Shown here in pieces: positions 50,703-62,934 of a DNA stretch of 64,000 nucleotides (positions are counted from its first letter, which is position 1; the number at the start of each line of letters is the position of its first letter). The stretch is from Cryptomeria japonica (lineage: Eukaryota > Streptophyta > Pinopsida > Cupressales > Cupressaceae). Under the pieces are notes generated by a model. It was not told where the DNA came from, ran no database searches, and saw only the letters and a list, made by a program, of their open reading frames with translations. The position numbers were made by a program, and so were the translations under genes. The DNA lies in NCBI RefSeq assembly GCF_030272615.1, contig NC_081405.1:605782677-605846676 (forward strand). Direction: 5' to 3'.

Positions 50703-53700
50703 CTAGACAATTAAATTCAACAATGCTTGTTCTCATGAATGTTTTTGCAACTGAGAACATGATTAAGATGTTATATACTAACAGCTTCAACAATATTGTA
50801 TTACATTGATCAATCTGGGGATTGGGCTTGAGGATCAAATCTATCTTGAGAAGGCCTAGGATACAATGACAACTGTGGTTGGATGTGTGCAAGTGCTGTG
50901 CATTAATGTATAGACATTAATATGCAAGACTTTGAGAGAATCATAACACAACAGATACTATGAATTCAATATAATATTGACAATTTTGTTACAGCTTGGA
51001 ATGCTGAATTATGATGCTTAAAAGAGAAATTCATTGTATAAATTTTAGCATATTTAATGTTACATTCTTGGCAGGAGAAGTTTCTTTCGTTAGCTAGGTT
51101 TTATAGAATGTTATTTCCAATATTATCCCCCTGTTGCACCATTAAGGGAATTATTAAAAAATTAAAAGAATTTTTTTAGATAGCAAGATGATTTTGAAGT
51201 GTTGGAAAACAAATTGAAAGAAATATAGTTTTGTTGAATCCATTAGTGCTGCATCCTGTTATACTAATACAATTGTTAGCAATAACATCAAAAGTTATTA
51301 AGAGTTACATTTTAAGTTAGTGGTTCGGTTAAATTAAATGTTAATAAGCTATACTTTAATGTCATGAGTTAATAAAGCAGTAGATATACAAGACAAAAAT
51401 AAAGTTTTAATATTCATCCTACCTCTGAGCCCTCCCCAGCAGACATTTTGTAACCATCTACATACAGTGCTAATGTAAAATGTGACACTAAACTTAATCA
51501 AGTGTCACCCACAGATGGCTGGCATAAGCTAAAACAAGAGAATGGCTCCAAAGAATTGACGAGACTTCAACCAAAGCCATCAAGCCCTCTAAACACTCCA
51601 CAGTGGGAAAAAAGTGAAAAAAAGCATTGACTTCATCCTACTTAGCACAATGGCATCCCAGTCATCAATTTTGTTTGCTAGTGAGATTTAACTGCAGCAA
51701 GTCCAATTCAGTGCCCACTGGATGCACATGGCAGCAGCCAACAAAGTTGAAGTTTTGACCTGAATTTTTGCTAAAGACAACCATGTTAGTAATCAAAGCC
51801 TTTACATATGCAAGAAAATAATAATCAATCTTTGTTGAATCCCTCCTAGAGGAAGAAGATACTTCAATGGTTTCTGAAGGGGCTTGTGTAGCTTCAAAGG
51901 CCTTACAAAATCCACAAGCAACAGATGGACTGCATAAAGCACCTGTTTTGCATTCATTTACATAATCATAATGTGATTTCTCAAGTTTTTTGGTGTCAAC
52001 ATTCAAGTGATTAAGGCAAGGCAGGAGGGGATGGATTTGATAATTAATTTCAACACGATTGGCATAGATTGTGTTGTATCTTTTGAGAATAGTAATCTGT
52101 GTAAGGAAAAATATTTCATTTCTCGGCGATCCTTTGCTTCCACTATGACTGAACCCAACAACTAGTCTTCCAACCAAGAAGTAATGGTAACATGGATTCT
52201 GATGACTCCAATGAGTATTATCTATTGTTTTCACTGTCCAAGTAGGATTTGACATTTTCTCTAGGGTTTAGTACAAGTGATTTGTAGCAGATGATGCCAC
52301 CACTAAATTATTTTGCAACAGAGATTGTAGCTGACACTGTCCTACAATTCTGAAAGGCACTAGGCAAAGAGCTACACCACATTCTTCACTTATACTGTGA
52401 TAATTTCAAAAGGTCTTCCAGACTTGATATCTCCTCTTGGGAAACCGAATTTACTGCTACTATGAAGATCGAGAGGAGTTTAAAACTTATTTTAGATTCT
52501 AGTAGTGGATCCCTTCCCTATTGTCAATGCAGGTGTCTTAAGACTAGCAACACCCCATTGCAAACTTACATTAGAAAGAGGAAGAGTATAGCTGCTGAAG
52601 TAGACATGGTGAAAATGAGTGCAGAAGAAAAGAATGCATAACTCCAGAGAATGGTTGTCCTGTTACAATCATTCTTGACGAAAAATGCAGAGCTGAGAAG
52701 ATACCAATTTTTGAAGTGGATGATTGTGCTCAGGTTGTCATATGACATATCCATGATTCTGCCTTTAGTTCTGTTGATGATAAGGTAGAAATGTTTGTAG
52801 CCAGCCTATAAACCTGACCTCTACTTCTGATTTTATCTCTAGGAAAATAGTCATTCAAAATCTCATTTCCCTCCAAGAGTTTGCTCCTTGTTTCCAGTCA
52901 TTCCATCTGTTGAACCTGCCATTCTACACATCTAAAAGTTGGCAGCCATTTTATTCTTCTGATAAATTAACTCAGCTTGAAAATCCTACCTTCCCACACG
53001 CATGTGATAACCAAAATGCTGATGCTGAGAACATACAGTTAACTACATGACTCAAATAAAACTACCATCCACTCTGCCTTTGGCAACACTAATGAATCTC
53101 TGCAAGATCTAATTAAAGATATAGAGCTCAATTTTTTGAAGCTAGTGCACTTCTAGGAAATTTCCAATCTGGTGCTTAGCAATCTTCAAGGGATCATGGA
53201 CATTCAGAGAGCCATTATTGGCTAACTGAACAAGCAAAAGGAAGAAATTGCCATCCATAGACACTGATAGTGTCCTCAATAGGGAAGAATTTTGAACACT
53301 GATAAGTGAGAGGCAGTGGAGGGATTATTCTGTGGCAGCTCAGCAATTTGTAGCAATATTGATTTTAATAGCCCCTACCAACAATGGAGCATTTAGCAAG
53401 GTGGCCAATGGCATTGATCCTCCATGGGATGTGTGTGGAATGGTGAAGGAAGACCAGCTGCTTCATTCTCAACAGGACCAATACTTGAAGATATGGATCA
53501 CTTATTATCTTTCATGCTATGTTCCTTATTCTCAGACTTTGCATTGGTACTCCTGCTGTGATTGATGATATAATGTTGGCTCCTCCAACATATCCCAGAA
53601 TATTGGTAGCTGAATTTTTTTTGCTTCTCCACCTGTATGGTCTTCATTTGCTTTCTCTGACTTGTGGTGTCTTCCTCTCAGTCTTCTGTTTATACTTGTA

Positions 53701-53829
53701 CTAGTTTATGTGTTGCCCTTTTGGGGTTTAACCCTCATTTGTCTATTTCTTGTTTTTTTGTTTTTGCTTAGAGTCTAGGGCTCCTGTTGGACCAGTTCTT
53801 TGCTATTGTACTTGATATACATGAAGAGC
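50703..53829. other. Putative COQ6 intron 6, decayed repeat DNA
   Basis: I looked here for the next COQ6 exon (a YPARL- or YPVRL-like stretch and the GADG motif) and did not find it. On + from about 52,330 to 53,300, runs of codons with few stops (EEKNA and ALLGNFQSG neighbourhoods) suggest an old coding sequence with repeated frame changes. The T-rich stretch at 53,650-53,815 resembles a non-LTR element tail. No family can be named. Confidence 0.35.
51665..52255 (-). CDS. Hypothetical open frame, 196 codons
   Basis: An unbroken frame starting MSNPTWTVKTIDNTHWSHQN and ending LDLLQLNLTSKQN. It has several cysteines (CSPSVACGFCKAF near residues 109-121) but no domain, signal peptide or membrane segment that I recognise. 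Its length is unusual for chance in AT-rich DNA with few other open frames nearby. It may be part of an unrecognised mobile element, an exon, or chance. The opposite strand has no matching gene. Not assigned. Confidence 0.3.
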   Translation of the reverse strand: MSNPTWTVKTIDNTHWSHQNPCYHYFLVGRLVVGFSHSGSKGSPRNEIFFLTQITILKRYNTIYANRVEINYQIHPLLPCLNHLNVDTKKLEKSHYDYVNECKTGALCSPSVACGFCKAFEATQAPSETIEVSSSSRRDSTKIDYYFLAYVKALITNMVVFSKNSGQNFNFVGCCHVHPVGTELDLLQLNLTSKQN

Positions 53830-56180
53830 ACACATGCAATGCTGAGAGGGGTGGGGAGAGGGGAGAGTGGGATGAATCAGTATTGTAGAAATTTAACCTT
53901 TTTAAATACTGAAATCATGTAAAAACACAACAAGAGCAACCACAAAGACAAATACACCAGATATCTCATGGAAAACCCTTTCAGGTAAAAAACCACGGCA
54001 TCAAAATAACTTTCATTAATAAGAAATGGGCATCAACCCAGATTACAAAAGAACTACTAGTTCCTAGAGAGCACCAACTCTCAGAAGAACACACCCTGCA
54101 AGATGAAGCACCCACTTCTCTCAAAAGAGGCACCAACCTCAAAACTCTTCTTCAAATGAAATTAACTCCAATCCCTTCCACAACTGTGCTAAACTTCATT
54201 AAACCATCATTAACTCAAAACACAGCTGCACACACACACTCAGAAAAAGCTTATTTTCTCTACTACAACTCAAAAGAAGAACACATATTTTATATGTACT
54301 ACACTCCCATCAATGCAATGTTTCCAGATTTAGCTGAGCTAATGGAATCTTTCCAAATTGCCCTCCTTTTTAGTCTAAAGGACTCACTGTTATATTAATA
54401 TGCTATGTTGAAGGAGTACGATACCCACTTTTGAAAACAATATCGAACTTACAAGAACTTCATCCGTAGTCCCAAAACATATCTCTGCTACAATACTTTT
54501 TCGGACCATCAACTAAATAGCTTCACACTACATAATCTCTTTATACGATATCAAGAATTTTCTACCCCTTCAAAGAGATGAATATTGCTTCAGAACAAGA
54601 GCATCACCACGTAACTCACACCAGCATCAAACTCAACCACCATTCAAGTCAATACGCTCACTCAGCCCGAAATCAATGTCTGTTTGATAATGTTCGTAGA
54701 ACAGAAATAACGACGACTGCATTTCAGAAGCTCAACTCCATAATCATTACACACCAATCACAAGTATATAATATGTATTATCGTGTTACAAAGCTCCATA
54801 TGATCAAAATGATATATGCCAATATATCAACTCCAGTGACTGATGCCCCTTTTTAAAAAGTATATCTGTAACTTCTGCGCTACCTCAACACCCAATACAT
54901 TCAAAGAGAACAACATGAACCAAAATGTAGTCACGAAAAGACACACACACAAGAAAACTTTTTCCCAGCGAAAAATAAAATTGCATTCCACCACTAAGTA
55001 CCACTTCAACCTCCTGCTACCCATGATGGCACGGAATCATTGTCAATAAAGACTCTCCAAATTCGTTGTTGTGCGTTGCAATATTACTTGTCTTTTTCTT
55101 TCAAGGATACGTTTTCAATCCAAGGCATTAATTTATGTGGAACAACACTACCTCCCCTCAATAATACTTCAGATGAAAAACAGAGAGCTCGATATCCTTT
55201 TTTAAAAAAAACGACATCTCCTTGTACTGTAGTATTTTCTAAAATCAACACTGCACCCAAACACGTATATGTCCAAGAATGCAGAGCAATCAAATCTGCT
55301 CAGACATCCACTATCAACAGAATCGCACATACGCACACATGCCTGAAGTTGAGTTCCTGAACTGGTGAAATGAATGCCACAATATTTGATTTTATTTCCT
55401 TGCACAAGTTAGTCAGACGATGAAATGGATAGAGGAATACTTTTTTGAGCAAAACCTAATACATGACCAAGAATATTAAATATGATCCATGACTTCTTTA
55501 AAAGTCTTCAATCTATCTCCAACGCTGAAAGGAAAGTCACACACTGACAGCCAAAATTTTAATAAATATTTCCACCAAGAATAGTCATCGCTGTAGAGAA
55601 TCTAAGGCTGCCCTCAAATAAAAATGTTACCAAATAACTGAAGCCATTGCTAAAATAGAGTCAAAGATTCATTGACCACATAAAGTATGCAAGAAAAATT
55701 GAATTCGTCTCCAAACATTTAACTCATGAAGCTTCCCTCACTTGCAAACATGCATTGACACTTAAAATAGGCGAAAGAGTTAAATAGTCGGTTTCAATTA
55801 AAACACCAATTAATAAAATCTGAAGCCATCCACTACTTTTGAAAATTTGTCTTCTAACAAAAATCGACCCTTTGAATATTAATGCTGACATGGCATGAAG
55901 ATTGATATAGCAGCTGACATGATGACAAGTAGTCACACAACTAGCTGAAGCTGACAACCAAGCAAGCACCTCAAGCAGGTTAAGCACCTCAAACAGCTCA
56001 AGCACGTCAAGCAGTTCAAGCACATCAAGCAACTCAACAAAAAATTAAAAAAATCTAGTGAATAATCAGCAGCTCGAAAAGCACCTCAAACTGAACCCAA
56101 AATTACTTTGAGTAATCCTCAAGCTTGAATAGCATAGGCTTGACAAAAACCAATTGACATCAATGACAAAATGTCTAACA
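53830..56180 (-). repeat. Probable copia LTR, about 2.35 kb
   Basis: On the - strand the classic copia 3' arrangement is seen: a purine tract (gacaaaggtggagat) at 56,195-56,181, then TGTTAGACATTTTGTC beginning at 56,180. The far end is less certain: a C-rich tract (- strand cccactctcccctctcccc) lies at about 53,850-53,870, as near other copia LTR ends in this window. No partner LTR is in the window. Confidence 0.5.
55959..56036. repeat. 18-bp tandem repeat, about four units
   Basis: Units like agctcaagcacgtcaagc at 55,977, 55,995 and 56,013, with partial units either side. On the - strand one frame reads as repeated LDVLEL. It lies in the LTR just described. Confidence 0.85.
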
Positions 56181-56500
56181 ATCTCCACCTTTGTCATTGA
56201 TGGCAACCCTATCTGCAACTGCCACCTCTTGAAACCAACAAAACAATACTGCTCCCTTTGAGATATTGCTCCCCCTTTGACATCAATGACAAAACCAACC
56301 TGCAAAAACTGAAACCAAACTTAAACGGGGCTGAAAGAATGTGACAATGAAAGAACTCCCCTTGAGTCCAAGCAGGCAACTTAATGATAGAGTTGAAACA
56401 CTCCAAACTTCTTTTTGATATTATCAAGAGTGTATAAATTGTTAGCAGCTTGATGGTGTTCTTTTTATGTACGTGCAACTCAGAATAAAATACTCAAAGA
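56181..56500 (-). mobile_element. Copia 3' internal end
   Basis: The - strand has the string ttgccatcaatgacaaaggt before the LTR, and an earlier cattgatgtcaaagggggag; such 'NN-GTCAAAGGGGGAGAT' strings are usual at the 3' end of plant copia interiors. No coding part is left here. Confidence 0.5.
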
Positions 56501-56549
56501 TATCCTATTCTCTCTTGATCAAAATCCTCTATGTGCTAAACAGACGGGC

Positions 56550-57530
56550 TGTGTGATCACAAAGATGACTCCAAGGTTCCAGATTCATGCAGATAGTCTC
56601 AGTTGGTTCGTTGTGAAATGCTGGTAATCTCAAGGGGGACTTACACAATTGTCTTGGGAGTCAATCAATCTGAAGCTTATGTTGATTCTTGACTCAACTT
56701 TTTTTTGGGACGATTTTCGATAAGTTCTAGTTCAGTCCTACTTCTACTTGGATTTGGAAAAAAGGGCAAAAGGATGAGGGTTTAGGAAGCTACTTCTAAT
56801 CTTAAGCTAATTCTATGAACTCTAGAGATGGAAATTGCAAGAGTGGAATGAAAAACCAATTCTTGCTTCGCCAAATTCAACAACTACACAAGAGTGGTGC
56901 AATCTTCCGAGGAAATCAAAAGATTTTCATATCACTCATTTTCACCAACATCTTGAACAATGAATAAAGCAATATAAGTTAAGTTTTCTTTTATTGGTTT
57001 AGTCTAACTTTGCACGATAACTGAAAATCATCCAATTATCAAAAGTATGAACACATAATTCCACATTGAGCAATTCTATCAAATCTTTCTTTCAATCTAT
57101 CAACTTGAAAATGAAATCTATTCTAAGGAGAGCCAAGAAACCATGTTAACTTGCAAAAGTAGACAAGATTCACCAACAATTGAACAATAAATTATGTCTT
57201 AGCACTTAAGAAGTATTATTACAACAATTTCTTAGAAATCTCTCTCTTTACAAATGAGAGGAGGGTTTATATAGGCACCCCATTACAAAGCAACTACTTG
57301 GATTGATTTAAGATCAATGCCCAAGATTAAACATAAAACCTCATTAGGGCAAACTAGCGGAGTTATCCAAATTGGACCAATGAGAAAATTACAATGCTTT
57401 GGGTAAGCAATGAGAAAATAGGAGCCATTTAATATCTTCCACTTATTGAGTCTGGTTAATTACACCTGGACATGTATGACTTGGAACCCTTGGATTGGTT
57501 GATTGATGACTAGGATGCCACCTCAGCTTG
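56550..57530 (-). repeat. LTR-like sequence with a TATA box
   Basis: On the - strand a U3-like stretch (from about 57,530) leads to GCCTATATAAACCC at about 57,281-57,268, then a pyrimidine-poor leader with gagagagatttc. This is the layout of an LTR promoter and R region. Ends cannot be set and no partner copy is present. 57,530-58,060 beyond it is unassigned. Confidence 0.4.
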
Positions 57531-58066
57531 CCTTGTAGATTCGATTCCCCATTATGAAGAAATGTTGATATCTTAGGCAATGTTGCCCTTCTTGCCTGGC
57601 CGTACCATGTTGGAGGCTGCCTTGGGAAGTGTGCAGTGATATTGGTTCAGATTTGCAGCGAGTTGTTGCCTTTGGCTTGGGCTCTTTCTCTTCAGAGATC
57701 ATTCGCACTTGATTTCAAGTCATTTGGAGGTGTGTGGGTAAACTTATGAGCATTTAGGCGATTTCTCTCATTGCTGGTCTGTTATTTCAGTTAGCTGTTC
57801 TTTATATCAGACCTGAATTATTTACCTGTTTGGTTACTTTCCATATCTTGAATAGCTCATATTTGTTAGAGGATCCATTCCTAGCATTTTGGTGTGATTA
57901 GATATCAATTTTCTATTGTAATCTGCCAGCTAATGCTCTCATTGTAACGCTGAAATCAGTAATACTGATCAGCCTTTGCTTATTGCATTTTACATTTTGT
58001 ATTTGCCACTGTAGAAGTGGAAGAGGATGGCTTAGTTGCCTATCTATTACTTCAATTGGTTTTCAA

Positions 58067-58250
58067 AGTCCTCCCGCTGAATAAGTGGTTGGGTGCTTTT
58101 ACTTTCAGTATTGTAATAATTGTCCTCCCGTTGAATAAGTGGTTGAGTGATATCATTTTCAGTATTGTAATAGCTGTCCTCTTGCTGGAAAGTGGTATAG
58201 TGATTTCAGATTTGAGTTGTTCTCGCCCATTGAACAAGTGGAAGGGGCTG
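58067..58250 (+). repeat. Degenerate tandem repeat of about 56 bp
   Basis: The unit gtcctcccgttgaataagtgg, followed by tttcagtattgtaat, occurs at about 58,068 and 58,123, with weaker copies near 58,178 and 58,225. An open frame over it (58,017-58,349) only mirrors the repeat (PLNKWL three times) and is not called as a gene. Confidence 0.7.
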
Positions 58251-58540
58251 GTTTTCCGCCCAACATTGTACTTTAGTTTGTCTTTGGAGCTAACGATCCC
58301 CTATTCACCGTATGCACTCACCTTCCCATATTGGGCTCTTGGTGAATAGAAAGTGGAAGGGTTACTTTTTAGCAGCATTGTATTTCAGTTTCCTAACCTT
58401 AACGGGTGCTTTGATGTGTTAAAAAAAGAAAAAGAAAAAGTAAGGGGGTCATTTCAATTTTATTTTACTAATTTTAATTTTTAAGGTAATTAAAATCCTT
58501 ATTAAGTTTAAAATTATAAATGGCAATTGTTATCCTTGTA

Positions 58541-59043
58541 GATTTGTGGTGGGAAGATTATGGTGCAAAACGCCCACTCTTCAAAAACCTACCATCCACA
58601 TTTTATCTCAGCCTTGTAATGCTGGCTGTGAGCACAATTGGAGTGTTTTTGAGGCCATTCATGCAAAGGAGTGCTATAGGTTAACTCAAAAGTGCTTGGA
58701 TGACATTGTTTATGTGTAGTACAACCTTCATTTGCATGAAAATAAGGTACAAGGGTAGGGTTCACATGAAGCACTTGACCTTGATGGCTTTTTATCCATA
58801 TTTAGATTGTATTTCTAGGCCTAATGAAACTTGTGAATCCATTGTTAACTAATGATGAGTTTACCAATTTAGATTGCTAAGCTTGAATGGGAAGTGGAAG
58901 TTGTAGCATATGAGGAGGCAAAAGGCAGGGTTTGTCCATCAACAGAGGCAATTTCCTCACATTCACAACTTGATTCTATCACTATGGATGAGGCACCTAT
59001 TGAGGCATTTGTTGAGGATATTGCAGCTATAAATCTACTTTAG
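58541..59043 (+). pseudogene. hAT transposase C-terminal remnant (dimerisation domain)
   Basis: The + strand reads DLWWEDYGAKRPLFKNLP. After a one-base shift it reads ILSQPCNAGCEHNWSVFEAI, then LTQKCLDDIVYV, YNLHLHENKVQG, GSHEALDLDGFLSIF: the hATC dimerisation domain typical of plant hAT transposases. A final piece, VEVVAYEEAKGRV to FVEDIAAINLL, ends at the stop 59,041-59,043, probably a separate last exon (acceptor tttag at 58,868-58,872). Stops in frame and a shift make it dead. The catalytic N-terminal part is missing. Confidence 0.85.
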
Positions 59044-59910
59044 CAACACCCACACAACAACAAAAACCTTTTCTTAGTTTTAGTCATAGACGAAATTCAT
59101 GATTTACAATTTTCATTGATACCAAAACTTGAAATTCATATGTATTTAGATGTTGAACTTGTTTTTTGGTCAATGATATGTATTAAACTCAAATTTTGAT
59201 TTATATATGATGGAAATCAGTAATATGTTCTACAAATTCAGTATATGTATTTTTTTTGAAGATTGTTTTTTTAAACATTATGTATTTTCAAATGTTCGAT
59301 AAATTTGTTAAGTTTTTGCCGAGTCCCACGTTTTGAAATTTTTTGGGCTTAGTTACTGACGAGTTCATGTTTTGCAACTATGCTTTCCAGAAACCAAAAG
59401 ATAATCAAATTGTTTACATCAATATCTACTATAATAATGGCATTCAAACTTAGCTTATATTTGTGCATACTATTACTGGTAACTCAGGACTAACACAATT
59501 AAATCACCTTAATCATAGATCAATACAATGATTAAAGTATTCCCATCAAAACTTAAACACATATACAAGTGATTATATCATGGTGCAAAAATCAAGGTTG
59601 ACATTGCTCATGGACCCCACTTTGGGCACTACCCCAAAACTTCATTGGGGATGCTACCCCTTGACCTTGCTAGGGGTTTCTACCTCCAAACCCTTGCTCT
59701 AATTTTAAAAAGAAAGAAATAAAAATCATTTTGGGTCATGCTGTATGGGAAAGCAACAATTATAATTCTCTAAAGTTTTTCCTAACGAAATTCTAAGTAA
59801 TTGAAGTATATTTATACATTTGGTTTGTTGAGTCAATCTTGACTCCTAGTAACACTACCTTGGTTGTATCATCATTGCAAACTTGTCAAAAATACGAGTT
59901 TTGGACCTGT
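59044..59910. other. Decayed hAT flank and spacer
   Basis: tgccgagtcccacgttttg at about 59,319 resembles the right end of the 45.6-kb hAT element (ccgagtcccgtttctttg), suggesting the right terminus of the same family. At 59,610-59,700 ccaaaac/ggggatgctacccc strings resemble the C-rich block of that hAT element. No gene. Confidence 0.45.
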
Positions 59911-62664
59911 TGTGACCTTTTCACACATGGCCCCATTGCTAACAGGGACCCCCTCTTTGCTAGCTTCCTGCGTCGTTAGGTTAGGGTTTTGGCTGCTTAG
60001 TGGGCAATTTTGCGTTTTCCGTGCCCGAGTCTCAGAGTTTTGATCATGCCTAGTGCCGTCTAGGGTTTTTGAAGTTTTAGGATCAAGTTGCAAAAGATGA
60101 TATTTTTTTTAATGATCCTAAGTTTTGCTAAGTGTTTGAGCATTTGAACGTTAACGTGTTTTTAAACACGCGCATCAATAATTTTAAAGTGCTAAGATAT
60201 TCACAAACCTTTTGAAGTTGTTTTCTCGCTCCTAAGGTAATATTTAAGTTGGTTTCGCACTTTATTCCAACATTTTCCTGGCGTTTCGCTCATATTTTTG
60301 GAAAATTAGTCTAAGTCTAGTTAAATTTAAAGTCGCTGAGTAATTTTGAGTGGTTAAAATGTTAAAATCCTAAGGGAAATCCATATTCCAAGGGTTAAAG
60401 GGTCAAAATCCATGCTAGAGGTGATTTTCCCCTCACATTCTAGACTACCCAACCCATTCCCCCACTCAAAATCCATACTACACATGGGTTTCCCCTGGAA
60501 TCCATATTGGCCACTAATTTCCCACACTGTTTGTCCACACCTGGAGCGATTTTCCCCTGGGAATGCTAAAATTTGGCTAAGTGTCAGGATTTATCCAGAC
60601 ACCCTTCGAATTTCCCCTGGGAGTGCGGATTGGAGTGCAAGGATAATTCCATGCTTGGGTCGTTTTTCCACCAGGATTTTTGTGACAACTAAGTTAGGAT
60701 TTTTGTCCGGATTTTTATCCAGATAGGGATCGATTTTCCCCTGAGCATTTTAGGATAATTCCATGCCTGGGTTGTTTTTCCACCAGGATTTTTGTGACAA
60801 CTAAGTTAGGATTTTTGTCCGGATTTTTATCCAGATAGGGATCGATTTTCCCCTGAGCATTTTTGTAAAGATTTTTGTCCGGATTTTTGTCCAGACAGGG
60901 ATCGATTTTCCACTGGGAACATTATGAAGAGTTTTGAGTCCGGATTTTTGTCCAGACTGAGGTCGAATTTCCACCAGGGAGGTATTTTTTCAAGTTAAGT
61001 GATTTTTGAGTGTGGATTTTTGTCCAGACTCCCATCGAATTTCCCTTGGGGGGTGATTTTTGCAAATTGAGTGCAATTTTGTCTAGATTTTTGTCCAAAC
61101 TCCTATCGATTTTCCCTTGGAGGGTGATTTATGTGCATTTTGATGATTTTGAGCATGGATTTTTATCCAAGCATGGGTCGAATTTCCCCTATGGGGCAAA
61201 TTTTGACACTTAAGCAATTTTTGAAGGGATTTTTTAATCCCAGCCTATAGTGATTTTCCCCTGGAGGCTTTATTTTGGATTTAAATTGGAATATTTTAAA
61301 TAAAAGCCCCATTTTGATTGCTTTTAAATAATTATTAAATGATTATTTAAAATTTAAAAGCAAATTTAATAACTTGCAATAATTATTAAATGTTTGAATC
61401 TTCTAGAAGCAAGTTAGGGTTTCACCAAGCAAGTATTTATACAAGTGTTTTTTTATCCCACATTGCTTGTGTGGTGAAAGTTGGAGCTGAAAGCAAGTAT
61501 ATGAGAAGAACTTCAGCATTATTTTATTATTATTTCTGTCAGGTGTCTCCATGAGAGCGATTTTTTCAAGTTGGGCGAATTTTTTTAGCAAGGCATTTTT
61601 GTGAAGTGTGGGATTGAGGATTTATTTCCCTCCATTTTTTCCAGCTTGCTGATTTATTCCTCTTGGCTGCCATTAAAGACCAGTTTCAGATTTTCGATTT
61701 TGCTAAGTTTGGTGATTTTTTCCAAATTTAGCAATTTTTGGTGAAAGTTGGCGAATTTGTGTTTGGAGACCTTGGGTGATTTTTCCTCCACCATTGTTGC
61801 TTGCTGTTCAGACCTTCATTTCTGCAGATTGCTGCCATTGACAACAATTTTCAGAATTTTGAAAATTTCGATTTTTTTGCTAAGGAAGGCAAATTTTTGT
61901 GTTTGGGGTTTTCAATCCCAACTTGGGCGATTTTTCCAGATTATTGCCATCCTCCATTATTGCAGATCCGAGTTACCATTGGCATCAATTTTCAGATTTC
62001 CATTTTAGCGCTAGACTTGGGAAAATTTCGATTTTGCTTGGAGGCCACATTTTGGTGGATTTTTCATGCATGTTTGTTGGCTGTCATCATTTCCAGCCTG
62101 CTGATTTGCTTCAGATCTGAGGTTTGCTTCAGATTTTGACCTCCATTAATGGCTGCCATTAATTTTCAGACTTAAAGTTTTTATTGCCCAGCCAATTCTA
62201 ACTTAAATATTTAGCATTTGGAGACATTTTGTGGAGTTTTCTGTGCACTTTTTAGACCATTTTATCGCTGTTGCAGGTCTGAAACTCCATTGTTAGGCGG
62301 TTGTCCTCAGAAATTTCATTTCCAGCCACCTAACCAATTTTGGCGAATTTGCTTGGGGCTGTTTCCTAAGCCTTTTTTCATCATTTTCAGGGATTTAAAC
62401 CACTTTGCAAGGTGCTGGTAAGTCTGAAGTGTTCGATTTTCAGACTTGTCCTCAGAAAACTAATTTTTACCAGCCATACTTACATTCCAGAAAATGATTG
62501 TTTTCATCAATAAAACTGATTTCTATTGATTTTATGCACATTTTGAAGATTACAACATATTTTAAAAGTCTAAATTTTCAGGTTGTCTTCAGAATTTTGA
62601 CCTCCATTGTTGACTGCGGAAGGTGTCTTCAGACATTCATTGTGTGAAAACACAACCTTTCACA
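59911..62664 (+). repeat. Long LTR-like region leading to the right-hand open frame
   Basis: Possible start TGTGACCTTTTCACAC at 59,911 and possible end CCTTTCACA near 62,664. Between 60,420 and 61,270 a motif (gatcgattttcccctgg, ggatttttgtccagac) recurs about ten times at irregular spacing. A promoter-like tatttataca lies at about 61,434. The bounds and the LTR label are tentative: no second copy, primer site or target duplication is in view. Confidence 0.4.
60641..60864. repeat. 112-bp tandem duplication
   Basis: Two head-to-tail copies (60,641-60,752 and 60,753-60,864) differ at about three positions, so the event is much younger than the surrounding repeats. Confidence 0.95.
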
Positions 62665-62934
62665 CCTTTCCTAAGTCATCATCAATCCGGTATACTCCTT
62701 TGCATTCTTTGCTTGCATATTTTCTAAGCGTAAGGAGGTATAAATGAATTTTTATGGAAGGCTTCCATGCCTTAGTGTTGTCACACATTGAACGTAATTG
62801 CTAAAATTTACTAAGTGTATGGATTATTTTCCTGACTTCATGCTCTAAACTAGCTAAATCTCTAGAAAGTCAGGAATTTTATTACAAGTATTTATTTTTA
62901 TCCTAGGACTAACTTCCAGTTTCGTACAGGTGCG

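Noticed and set aside
51061-51120. Possible COQ6 exon after a ttggcag acceptor
   Set aside because: The reading EKFLSLARFYRML does not match the COQ6 segment expected after exon 6.
55040-55360. 106-codon frame on +
   Set aside because: Lies in the probable copia LTR and has no resemblance to a known protein.
58017-58349. 110-codon frame with repeated PLNKWL
   Set aside because: It only reflects the DNA tandem repeat beneath it.
61748-62139. Overlapping + strand frames of 86 and 112 codons
   Set aside because: Phe-rich translation of a T-rich leader; three overlapping frames are open at once.
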